DNA of 64,000 bases from Lunularia cruciata. Lineage: Eukaryota; Streptophyta; Marchantiopsida; Lunulariales; Lunulariaceae. This document shows positions 22,020 through 33,699 of this stretch, in pieces. How positions within the stretch are numbered: the stretch's first letter is position 1; each line of letters opens with the position of its first letter. The DNA lies in contig OX419759.1 of assembly GCA_948567375.1 (NCBI GenBank), positions 4,751,303 through 4,815,302 on the forward strand. Direction: 5' to 3'. The position numbers and the translations under genes are program-made. The notes under the pieces were generated by a model. That model saw only the letters and a list, made by a program, of their open reading frames with translations, was not told the DNA's origin and ran no database searches.

Positions 22020-24930
22020 CTTCTTTGAGATGCAACACTTTTTAGAAAAGGTTATGGTACCTGCTACCCCGATGACCTGAGGCATGGCTGCTTGAGATAC
22101 CTGGATAGATGATTCTACTTTGATTGTAAATATAGGTAATTCTTACTCCACTCTTGGTTAACTCTCAATTAAACCTAGAAGGCTAGTCTCTTCAAGTACT
22201 CACTTCCATAGGTACTGCTTTCTCCACTCTTTGCCCAACTCTCTATTACACCTAGAAAGCTAGTACCTTCAAGTACATGCTTCCTTGTCCCTTTAAGGGG
22301 AAGTGGATCTTGGGTATTCATTAATTGAGTACCTCTTGCAACATTTCATCTTGAGTTGATTGAAACGTGCACTACAACTTTCTAGTTCATTATCAAGAAG
22401 TTAGTTGATTCTTCTTCTTCTCCTCCCCCCTAACAATTGCACATCTAATTTGCATTAGGAGTCTTAATATGTGTATGTATAGGACAAGAAATATATATGC
22501 ACACTACCTGGAATTAATATGGAGCTTCAATTGATTCTTTGCCAATTCCAACTCCTTTGTCACTCGAGTGAGGTCTCCCACCAGTCTCCTTCTCTGGCTT
22601 CTAGAATCTATAGGGTAGCCTAAAACTCATTCTGCTTTGTATCAAGCAGCTATTTCTAGGTTGTGTGGATTACACCTTCAACATCCTCATCATATGAAGT
22701 AGATTTGGCCCCCTACTCTATCAAATTGAAAATCATAGAGAATTTTGAATGGGGTTGTGAAGGAGCTCTATGAGTTTCATCAAAATATTATGCAATCAAA
22801 TTTCTCTTTATAGTTTCCTCCATCCTTTGATTGATGCAAATCCACCAGAGTGGGTATGGTTTGGGTTTGAGTGAGGTTCATAGTTGGTATAACATGACTT
22901 TGTTAGGTTCTTCCTTGCTAGGAGTGGCTCTCATGACCACTTGGGTTAGAGCTATAGTGGCTTGATAGGTCCAAACTGCTAAGTATTGGTCTTGTTTTCC
23001 TTCCTCTTTTGTGTGAGTAAATCAAGGATTCATAAATATGATATAGGTAGAAGAAAATTCTAGTAAATCTACCTCTCCCATCACTACTGGCTAGGTTTTA
23101 TGGAGTCTTGGTAGCCCAGTTAACATTTATTGTAATCTACCTGAGTTAACCTTCTTGTATCAAGTATGGCACCTACTAGTACATTTACCCAAGTCTTGCT
23201 AATATTTGGGTGAATAATGTGGAATATTTAGAGAAGGAACTTGAATACCACTACCCTAATTTTTTACAATCCAACCAAATCTGTATCCTTCTCTTGAGTT
23301 GTAAGCATCTTCCTCAAGCATAATAAGAATGGTGGAACCTAGATCTCCATCCCTAGGTGGTAATCATTTTTCTACTTTCTATATTTTGTTTACATCTATG
23401 ATAAGTCTATATCCTAAATATTGATAAGTCTTTGAACAGTAAAGTATATCCGAGGGATAACATTCACACTAATTCATTGTTTTATCATCCTATCTATTCT
23501 AAATTCCCATGGAACATCTAGAAAGTACTCCCATATCTATGACAATCAAGTATTTTATCAACACATGCATATGGATCTTCTTCTTAAGCTTGGATGTTTG
23601 CTTTGATTTTGTCATAGTTCTTCAGATAAGTCTCCAATCTGCAGAATGCACCCAATTGTTCCACTCTATCTTCTTCACTCAATTCCTCTTGCTCTTGTTA
23701 TGCGGTTGGCTCATGAATGCTTAACAATTAAAAGTGCTCCTAGTCAGGTCAACTTCTAAGTATTTCACTATTCAAATGAGGTTTGGATTTTCTCTACTCA
23801 CAAATGGTATAAAGTACTCTCATGAAAGTATGCAGTATATCTTGCAGCCCACAATGACTCACAAGGACCTTCTAATAGATAAAATTTACACTTGTGTAAC
23901 AGTCTGCATTGTTTTTGTGTACCTTTGGATATGTGCATAGGTTCTTTTTGGATCAAATGTGGGTTGGTCACCCATCATAATCAAATTTGCACTAATATTG
24001 ATGTGTTGGGTATCTTCTAGCCATACAATAAGGTTAGTATGATATTTGCAATCCAATTGATCTTTGTCAGTTATAGCCTTTCTTTTAACAAATTATGTTA
24101 TAAGTATATTGTAGTCCTATACTACAAAACATTTTGATTTTAGATGAGTTAAGAACTGGGTTAATTGAGAGTTAGACATAGGATACATATTACATTATCT
24201 TGATTTTAAGACAAAATATACAAAAGAGCTTCACTAAGATAAGATTTCTACAGTGCAATAGCTAGAAACTCATTTTGATTACAACACTAGAAGTACTTTA
24301 CTCAATTTAGGATTATGGAAAAGTCGACTCTACAATTGCAATCCTTACCTAAAGTTAATCCATAATGGTATCATCTCTACTCCTTGGAAAATAGAAAAAC
24401 TTGGTTTCCATCCAATATAGATATATGGTTGTAATCCATAGATATCATCCTTTGTACTTGAATTTGTTTCTCCAATGCAAGAGCAAATGATCCTTGTTAA
24501 TGAACCAAAAAGGAACACATTGAACCAATTGTGTAAACGAAGAATCCAATCCTTTAATACAAGAAATCCTTCTGAAATCTTCCCAATATCACTATGACCA
24601 TCCTTAGGAAATAAAATATGTCATTTTCTTTTGCAAATTTTTTTGGATTTTCTTCCTTGATCTTTTGTAAAGGGATTTTGTGTTAGCAAAGCATCTTTTT
24701 GCCCTTGTAATGTTTAAATTTCATGTTTATTGTTCTCCTTTTCCTTTGTATCATGATCTATTTCAATTCGTTCCTTTTAGAGAAATCGATTCTTGATGAA
24801 TTTGAAATAAAGCTTAGAGAACATTGAAAAAAATTTATGTAATAAGAATGAATGTAAAATAACATTAAGAAATTTGCCCTAGCCAGCGCTTGAGTTGGTG
24901 AAGTTGGACAGATTTGGAGAGGGTTTGAGT
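22020..24930 (+). repeat. Dispersed repeat R, copy 1 (left arm)
   Basis: Decayed repeat of unknown class. It shares ordered blocks with 29860-33620: an attgattgaaa block, gttgattcttcttctt, gagaattttgaatgg, and a tgagtatttcagtattcaa-like block followed by ggtttggattttctct. The reverse strand at 22860-22960 reads RATPSKEEPNK, similar to RAIPSKDKLDK at 28400-28470, so part was once coding. Its mirror copy is at 33700-36640. LTR-retroelement origin is plausible but unproven. Confidence 0.55.
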
Positions 24931-25019
24931 TGGCAAGAAGAAAAGCTTGAGGTTGAAATTTGGAGAGTGATGCATGTGGCCTTTGAGAACTTAGCAATTC
25001 CTTAGCATAAAGATACCTT

Positions 25020-26802
25020 ATACTATGATACTATTTGAGGAAGAGATTATAGACCCTTGATCTATTGATTTCATCTAGGTGATTATATATATCTACAATA
25101 GATTGCACCAAAAACAATTGATGTTACTACATGCCACACTATTTTGAGAGTGCATAAGGTTTTGCCTTCCAAAATCCTCATGTTGGAAGGATATGATGGT
25201 GCTTTTTGGGAGGATTATAAGTGCAATTATGTGCCATTCCACTTCCCAAACATTGATGGCACTATGGACCTAAGCTTAAAACTTGTATGTGCAGGCTTGC
25301 GGTGTATATTATGTGGTTCTTCTTGTGGAGCCATTACTATGTAAGTGTGTGATGGTTATTTGAGAGGATGGCATATGGTGTGTTTGACTCCTCCTTGCAT
25401 AATGGTCCCTCAAGGACAGTCGTTATATCCTAGATGTCCTTGACCTATAGAGTGTTCACTCTTTGTGTGGTATAGATTGCACATGTGAGATTAATACAAG
25501 AGATTAACAATGGGTCTCAATAGCAACTAGCATCTTGATCTTTGCACACCATAGGGCATATCATACATTTGTAGGAGATGGCTATCTAAAGTTAGAGCAA
25601 CCAAAATCCTTGCTAGGGGGCAATTGTGGCACTCTACAGTTCATGTATGAGTTATGTGTGAGTTATACATCTAAAGTGTATGATGTTGATAACAATGTAT
25701 GTTGTGAAGTGATATATATATGCACAAAAAGATGGTCTTAGTGATATTGAGAAGACCATACAAGGATTATCCAAAAACATTATTATCAAAATGTGAAATT
25801 TTATTTTCAGGATTGGGCTCAAGTTTCCTACATGTAGTTATTTTTATCTTGGTTCATTAGATGTTTATCTAGTTTTGAATTTGGAGAAAAATTTCAAGGA
25901 CAAAGCATGAAATATATAATTACTACCATATCTATATCTAATAAAAAGAAAAAGTGTGATCAATTAAGGAGTCAAGGCAATACTATTTATGGCTTAACCA
26001 AAGGACTAGAATTGATAGTTGTCTTCCTCATAAGCGTAAATTTTCTAAAGTAGTCCTAGTGTGGTAAATAGAATGTTAGGACTTTTTAATAGGTGTAATT
26101 CTCTTCTACATTATTATATCTTCAAGCAAGATAGTGTGAGATATGTTTTAAGGTTGATCCACATCTTAACCAACTCTAAACCCATCCAAAGCTTACTCAA
26201 TAGGTGGTATAAAGTTGCAACATCATAAGAAGCAAAGTAGTAATTGAAGAATAAGGACAACCATGTAGAAAACATGAAGGATGGGAAGATGAGTGAAAAG
26301 TGATTGGATTAAAAAGATCATGCCAACCTTATTGTACTGCTAAAGGACAACAACAACATCAACATTAAGGCATAGGTGATTGTGGTGGGTGAATTATCTA
26401 CACCGGACCAAAACCTGATGTGTGACCAATCAAAGTGATTAAAATGATGCAACTTATACACCAAAGATTAAGGTTAATTTAAATTACAGAATCAAATGGT
26501 TGGAAATGTGATATTTTAGAAGATCACTTGTGATGATATGTGGGAGGACACACATAATTTGAGGATTGATCTTACACCATTTAAGAGGAGAGTAGAACCA
26601 AACTTCAGTTGAATACTGAAATACTCAGAAACTAATCTCACAAGGGCAAATTTGAATTGTTAAGCATCTACCAACATACCTAGCTACAAGTGCAAGAATA
26701 ATTGAATTAAGAAGATAGAGTGCAATAACAGGTTATGGTTGAAGACAGCAAATTAGCATACCAGCTATGACACTAACAAAGCTACTCCCAAGCTCTTGCT
26801 TG
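25020..26802 (-). repeat. Dispersed repeat R, copy 2 (left arm, truncated)
   Basis: Reverse complement of 31818-33620, and similar to 54880-56745. Shared blocks include ccacactattttgagagtgc, the ctcatgtgcaatctatacca complement, and ttaagcatctaccaacata. It is cut at 26802, the inner break of the inverted duplication, and lacks the portion present at 29860-31817. Confidence 0.7.
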
Positions 26803-26814
26803 GGAGTAGCTTTG
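26777..26814. repeat. Perfect 38-nt hairpin at inner breakpoint
   Basis: Stem CAAAGCTACTCCCAAG (16 bp) with a 6-nt loop and an exact inverted copy. The left stem belongs to repeat R; the right stem is extra compared with 31802-31840, so it was created at the inversion break. Confidence 0.85.
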
Positions 26815-29330
26815 TGCAAATTGTGCAAATGATGGTGGGTCACACCATGCAATAAATAACTCTAACATGAAATATGGCCACCATTAAAGTAGTCCATGAG
26901 CAACAACAAGAATAACTAGGATCGCCAACAATACCACCACAAAGTTAGAGCAAACTAGCTTTTGCCATTGAGTTATTATTTTTCTTTTCTTGATTATTAC
27001 AAATTAATTTTGGTCTTGTTAGCCTTGTTTCTATTAGAAAAAGCTATCTTTAAGGAATTTGAATTTGAATAGAACTTGAAAGAGATTGCAAATTGATGAA
27101 ATTACAAGAATTTGATAAAATTATTGCATGGAAAAATAACAAGAAGAAATTGAAACTCATAACATGTAAGGGTGTATTTACCAACTTATTAGTAAAAATT
27201 TCATAAAATTCATGTCAAATTATAATTTAATTTTTATTAATAAATCATGAAAATTTAAATCATATCTTCAATTTGGAAATTATTATGCCATCTACTTGGT
27301 TAAACCTATATATAGTGAGAAGAAAATTCAATTTTGGTTCTCATCATTAATCTCTCATTCTATTCATTTTGAATTATTAATCATAAACCTTAACCAAAAT
27401 AAGATTTTTAGCCAAGTTTCAAATTTGATCTTATCTTAAAAAAATTAGATGACCAAAGATCCCTTTGATACAATGTCTTATCATCTATCATTTGTCCAAT
27501 GTTTTGAATGTTCCAATCTTTGAATGTTTTGAATACCTTGAAAGAAGAAAAGAAAAAGTGGATCTGGTACATCTCAAAATATTTTTAATTTGGTTCTCTT
27601 GTCCATTTTTTAAATCTTTTAATGATTGTAACCCAATGACAGCTAAAAATACCTACCACATAAGGAGCATGATTAAATTTTCTTGTCTAATGCTGGTATG
27701 TAACAAAGAAGTTGTCTCTTTGTCTAAACTTGGCACTTAGGAAGCTCCTTGTTCCTTTAAGCAAAATAGAACAAGAAGAAGCTCCACGTCCATTTTAGTG
27801 AAATGGGACAAAAGGAAGTAAAGGAGATTGAAAGAAACTTGCAACTCACTTCTTTAAATCCTTTGTATTTAATGACTTACTCATTTTTCATGTAGATTGT
27901 TTAATAAAAAGGTATTTCATAATAATTAGAGGAAAGCTATTTGCACAAGCTCTAAACCAACAATAATCACATGGTAGTAGCAGTAATTTGGGTCTTTGGC
28001 CTTTAGCTTAGCTGTAGGACCTTTGCACAAGCTTGGGTTGGAGATTGGGTACATTACCGTAGCTATAGGTAAGCTATAGGTAGAGGACCATAATAGGCTT
28101 AACCTTTGTGACAAGGTTCTTGGGCCATAGATTTGCACCAAGATCTAAAATTTGGCTTTGGTTAGAGAACCTTAGGATGGATTTAACGTGTACTATGGTT
28201 TTCCACCTGTATCTTAGTACCATACCTAATTACCAAATTATAGGCTAAGAATATTGGAAGATTTTCTCTTGGTACCTTGCTTCTTTACCCATAGTTCAGC
28301 TAAGAATTTTGAATTCCTTCCCATTGTACCTTCTATCTTTTGATTGATTGTAGATGGATGCAAGTCCACTAGAGTGGGTATGGTTTGATTTTCCACAAGG
28401 TTCAAAATTGGTATAGCATGCATTTTGTCAAGTTTATCCTTGCTAGGAATGGCTCTTGCAGCCACTTTGTAACGTTGCCCCTCTCTCTACATTTGAGTTC
28501 ATGGTTGATGAAATGACAACTTACTTAGAGTTTTTGATACTTGAATCCTTGAGCCAAAACTCTTGCAAATTTTTTTTAAGAACTAATAGTGGCACCTTTA
28601 TTTAAGGTTTTGAGTTAGTATTTTGAGCTTGAAAAATCAAACTCTTCTTAAGACATTGTCCCTAAAATTGTAGTGATTGGATTGAGATGTATTATTTATC
28701 ATTGAAAACATTATCTTGCAGGCAATCCAATGAGTCTTAGAATTTTTTATTTGGAACCAGTTGAAGAAGCCATCTTAGGTCAATCCTTGGGATTATTTTT
28801 CAAGGATATAATTAGTATATTTGGAATACATGTTTCAATCAAGTGTTAAAGTAAATACTAGAAATAGTTCTTGGATATAGCAAGGACTTGTTACACCATT
28901 TGTAGTGTCGCATCTAGACTGCTCAGACACTGGAATTGCAGTGATTGTAGTTAGAGTTATTTCAGCAATTTCTCAGAGACTACTTTCTGACGGTCAGATT
29001 TTGTGTTTGGGGTACTGACTTCATGGTGTGGCCCACTGTCACTTTGCACCATTTGCACCATTGAGTGTGCCATCAGCAGGACCGGTAGGGTTTTAGACTT
29101 AGCTTGAGTCCAGGGGTATACTTTTGAAGTGCAGCTCCAAAGAGCTCACTTCTTTGATGTTGAGCCTTCGAGTTCTTGGCTATGGTGGACCGAGGCCAGC
29201 GAGCATCACCTGGATTCTCTTAGCTAGAGTGGGTGTGGTATGACTATAATCAGTGCCCAGTTGTTGGCAATTTATAGAGTGCCAAATCAAGTATTGATTA
29301 GAGTTGAGTGGATTCAAGAGTTGTAAACAA
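26803..29330. other. Spacer between inverted arms, left portion
   Basis: Unique relative to the arms. AT-rich with no supported gene. At 28238-28470 the minus strand has a 75-codon frame containing RAIPSKDKLDK...PTLVDLHPS, which resembles the decayed coding strand of R at 22860-22960; it is retroelement-like debris. 28500-29330 holds no signal I can name. Confidence 0.5.
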
Positions 29331-29490
29331 TCTGACTATTGTGGCACTTTAGAGCTTATGTATGACTTATGTGTGAGTTGTACTTCTATAGTGTATGTTG
29401 ACAGCGATGTATGTTTTGTAGCGATGTATGTTGTGTAGAGATGTATATACGCACGACAAAATCTCCATGACACTTGTGTACAAGGATTAA
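29331..29490 (-). repeat. Fragment of repeat R
   Basis: Matches 25620-25790 in the same orientation: a ttgtggcact block, tatgtgtgagtt, gtatgttgtg and acaaggatta. About 160 bp. Confidence 0.6.
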
Positions 29491-29539
29491 GTAGAGTTGT
29501 GCTTAGTTGCTTGTGTTTGAGTCCTCTACATGCTTGAAT

Positions 29540-29725
29540 GTATACCCACATTACTTTGGGATAGTATGTGGATATTATATTCAGGTAATTTTTCTTTTGG
29601 TGTGCTATATGTTTCCCCTTGGTGATATTGAGTGTATACCCAATTGGTTTGGAATGGTGTGCAAATATTATATTTACATTATTTTCTTTTGTTGTGTTGT
29701 ATGTTTCTCTTTGGTGATACTGGAA
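29540..29725 (+). repeat. 93-bp tandem duplication
   Basis: Units 29540-29632 and 29633-29725, each starting gtataccca and ending with ttggtgata. A shorter duplicate, ttgtgatcataag, follows at about 29757-29805. Confidence 0.75.
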
Positions 29726-29859
29726 ATGATAATTAATAAACCCAAAACCACCCATGTTGTGATCATAAGTTATGTAAAGCATTACCCTTGTTGTGATCAT
29801 AAGCTAAGTTATACATTTCTTACCTGGTAGAATAGAAGGAACATGTAGGACAAGGGTAA

Positions 29860-31817
29860 AAATTCTTAACTGTTGAGAATACAAGTGAGCATAAGCACCC
29901 TATCATCTAGATATAATCCTTGATCTATAGTCAGCACAACCAAGTACTCAGTTTGAAAGCAAGACAAATTAGTCTCAATCTGGACTTCATTAATTTCATG
30001 GTCTATTCCTCCATGAATGTTTTATGGTGAAACAATGCAAACCAATAGATAAGTGGTCTCCTATACATCTGCTTTAGCATTAATAATTCTTGATGACCAT
30101 CAATCCTTGTATCTACTATGGCTAACTGTCTATCCTTGGTCTATCACAAGTTTGATTGTTTGCTTTTGAGTGACACTATCACTCTGTTTTGATATTACTT
30201 TAAACTCCGTAGTTGGCAACTAAATTGTCTAGCAAGATTTATCAACTTCAACCATGCAGACAATTGTTGTGCATGTCTAGAGAGATATATCTCCACAAGG
30301 ATTTTGTCTAACTGCAAAATCAGAATTGAAGTTCAATGAAGAGTTCAACACCCCACCTAATGACTTGACCTTGACTACATCCACAAGTAAATTACCTCTT
30401 ACTCTTGGTCAATCCTTTTTCACACCTAGAAGCATTGTCCTTCAATATTTTGCTTTTTTATACCTTTAAGTTAACTGGACTGTATCTTTTGTACCCATTG
30501 ATTGTGTATCTCCTCCAACATCTCATCTTGAATTGATTATAACATACCCTCCAAATTTTTAGTTAGTGGTTAAGAAGGTAGTTGATTCTTCTTCTTCTTT
30601 CTTCTAATGCAAGTTATGCAATCTTGCATGACTTGCATTATATGTCTCAACATGTATAGGCTCAAAATGAAATTTATGCATCCATTGCAATAAATATATG
30701 CACCTACTAGAATTGACCATCATTGATTGCTCATTTTTTTGTTGATTCTAGCTCCTTAATCACTTAGGTTAGATCTCCTATCAATCTCCTTACTTTGCAA
30801 TATAGAGGTTACATATTTCTCCTTTGTGTTAAGGATCCATTTCTAGGCTGTTTCCATGATATTCTCAACATCCCATGATGTTGAGAATAGATTTACTACC
30901 TAAAATACTGAATTGGAACTCATGGAGAATTTTGAATGGCCTAGGAAGAAACTCTATGAATTGAATCCAAATATTGTGGAGGGAAAGGTCAATAATAATT
31001 AGAAATAATAATGCCATCAAAATTTTCCTTCTATTCCTCTAACTTTTTATTGACTGATTATAGATCAAACTTGGAGCAACTCCATCACCGTAAGTAAGGC
31101 TTTGGTTGGGATGAGGTTCATAATGGGTATGACATGCACTTTGTCAGATTCCTCCTTGCTAGGAGGTCTGCTAATGAGCAGTTAGGTTATCAGTGGTGGG
31201 GTCTAATGAGTCTATAATACTAACTATTTATCCTATTCACCCTCTTTTGGTTAGAGTAGATAATAGGTTCTATAAATATGCTATAGGTAGGGAGAGCTTC
31301 TAGCAAATCTACCTCTTTTTTTGGTAGAGTCTAGTTGCCATAGACTCATTTGAAATGATAAAGTCAAGTTAACCTTTTTACATCAATGATGGTATGTCCC
31401 ACTATAGCTACACAAGTCTTGCTTATACAATCAAGCTGATCTAGGTGGAATATTAGGAGAAGAAACTTAAAACACCGTTGTAGCCCAAAATTTTAATAAT
31501 TTTGTATACCTCTCTTCTATTATGAGTATCATCTTGAAAAAGATGGTGTGATCCAAGCTTATCCTCTTGTTGGGAATCCTTCTCTTACATCCCTCAATTT
31601 GTATGTGACCATGAATAATCATAAATCCAAAGTGTTGGTAACTACTTGCATAGTCAAATAAATCTTATAAGTACCTTCCCACTATTTAAGTCTTTTATTT
31701 TCATGTCTAGTCTAAATTCTTAGGGAAAGGCTAGCAAATACACACACACCCAATGGCCATTAAATCTTCAATGTTAACCTTATACCTATATTAGATATTT
31801 TCTTTGAGCTAATCTCT
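29860..31817 (+). repeat. Repeat R extension outside the inverted arms
   Basis: Continuous with R in the right arm. 29990-30360 aligns with 54109-54640 (atggtgaaacaatgcaaacc versus atggtgagataatgcgaacc); 30520-31200 aligns with 22320-22960. The copy here has TG/CA where the 54 kb copy has CG, as expected of methylation-driven decay. No intact coding frame. Confidence 0.55.
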
Positions 31818-33620
31818 CAAGCAAGAGCTTGGGAGTAGCTTTGTTAGTGTCACAGCTTGTATGCTAATCTGCAGTCTTCAACCATGATCCCTTATTGCAC
31901 TCTATCTTCTTAACTCAATTATTCTTGCACTTGTAGCTATGTATGTGGGTAGATGCTTAGCAATTCAAATTGGCACTTGTGAGATTAGCTTCTGAGTATT
32001 TCAGTATTCAACTGAAGTTTGGTTCTTCTCTCCTCATAAATGGTGTAAGATCAATCCTCAAACTATGTGTGTTCTCCCATATACCATCACAAGTGATCTA
32101 AAATATCACATTTCCAACCATTTGATTTTGTAATCTAAATTAACCTCAATCTTTGATGTATACTTTGCATCATTTTTATCACTTTGATTGTTCACACATC
32201 AGGTTTTGGTCAGGTGTAGATAATTCACGTAGCACAATCACCTATGCCTTAATGTTGATGTTGTTGTTGTCCTTTAGCCATACAATAAGGTTGGTATGAT
32301 CTTTGGAATCCAATCACTCCTCACTCCTCTTCCCATCCTTCATGTTTTCTACATGGTTGTCCTTATTATTCAATTACTACTTTGCTTCTAAGGATATTGC
32401 AACTTTGTACTACCTATTGAGTAAGTTTTGGATGGGCTTAGAGTTGGTTAAGATGTGGATCAACCTTAAAACATATCTCACACTATATTGCTTGATGACA
32501 TAATAACTTAGAAGAGAATTACACTATTAAAAGGTTAAAAAAGTCCTAAAATTCTATTTACCACACTAGGACTACCTTAGCAAATTTAGGCTTATGAGAA
32601 AGACAACTATCAATTCTAGTCCTTTGGTTAAGCCATAAATAGTATTGCCTTGACTCCTTAATTAATCACAATTTTTCTTTTGATTAATTATTTATATGGT
32701 AGTAATTATATATTTCATGCTTTGTCCTTGAAAATTTTCTCCAAATTCAAAACTAGATAAACCATCTAATGAACCAAGATAAAAATAACTACATGTAGGA
32801 AAATTGAGCCCAATCCTAAAGATAAAATTTCACATTTTGATAAAAATGTTTTTGGATGATCCTTGTAAGGTCTTCTCAACATCACTAAGACCATCTTGTT
32901 GTGCATATATACATCACTTCACAACATACATTGTTATCAACATCATACACTATAGATGTATAACTCACACATAACTCATACATGAACTGTACAATGCCAC
33001 AATTGCACCATAGCTAGGAACTTGGTTGATCTAACTTTAGATAGCCATCTACTAAAAATATATGATATGCCCTATGGTGTGCAAAGATCAAGATGCTAGT
33101 TGCTATTGATACCCATTTTTAATCTCTTGTATTAATCTCTCATGTGCAATCTATACCACACAAAGAGTGAACACGCTATAGGTCAAGTACATCTAGGACA
33201 TAAACACTGTCCTTGAGGGACCATCATGAGAGGAGGAGTCAAACACACCATATGCCATCATCTCAATCCACCATCGTACCCTTACATAGTAATGGCTCCA
33301 AAAGAACAACCACATAATATACATTGCAAGCCTGCACATACAAGTTTTAAGCTTAGGTCCATAGTGCCATCAATGTTTGGGAGGTGGAATGGCACATAAA
33401 TGTACATATAATCTTCCCTAAAGCACCATCATATCCTTCCAACATGAGGATTCCGGAAGGCAAAACCTTATGCACTCTCAAAATAGTGTGGCATGTAGTA
33501 ACATCAGGTGTTGTTGGTGAAATATGTTTTAGATATATATAATCACATAGATGAAATCAATAGATCAAGGGTCTATAATCTATTCCTCAAATAGTATCAT
33601 AGTGTAAGGTATCTTTGTGC
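31818..33620 (+). repeat. Repeat R, right-arm copy 2
   Basis: Mirror of 25020-26802 and related to 54880-56745. Contains the gtgcaatctataccac and ccacactattttgagagtgc-complement blocks. Unlike the left copy it continues upstream without a break into 29860-31817. Confidence 0.7.
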
Positions 33621-33699
33621 TAAGGAATTGCTAAGTTCTCAAAGGCCACAAGCATCGCTCTCTAAATTTCAGCCTCAAGCTTTTCTTCTTGCGAATTCA

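Larger units (their letters stand above)
17484..26802. repeat. Left arm of large inverted duplication
   Basis: Aligns in reverse complement with 31818-46368. Paired landmarks include permease exons 1-6, the promoter modules, the palindrome at 20999, the AT-rich block at 21040-21780 and R repeats. By-eye divergence is about 4% over ~450 bp near the promoters and about 6% over ~370 bp in the repeat portion. The outer end is inside permease exon 6; the inner end is at the hairpin 26777-26814. Confidence 0.85.

Noticed and set aside
29336-29800. 154-codon minus-strand ORF
   Set aside because: It spans a fragment of repeat R and a 93-bp tandem duplication (93 = 31 codons), so the open frame is explained by repetition; no domain is recognisable.
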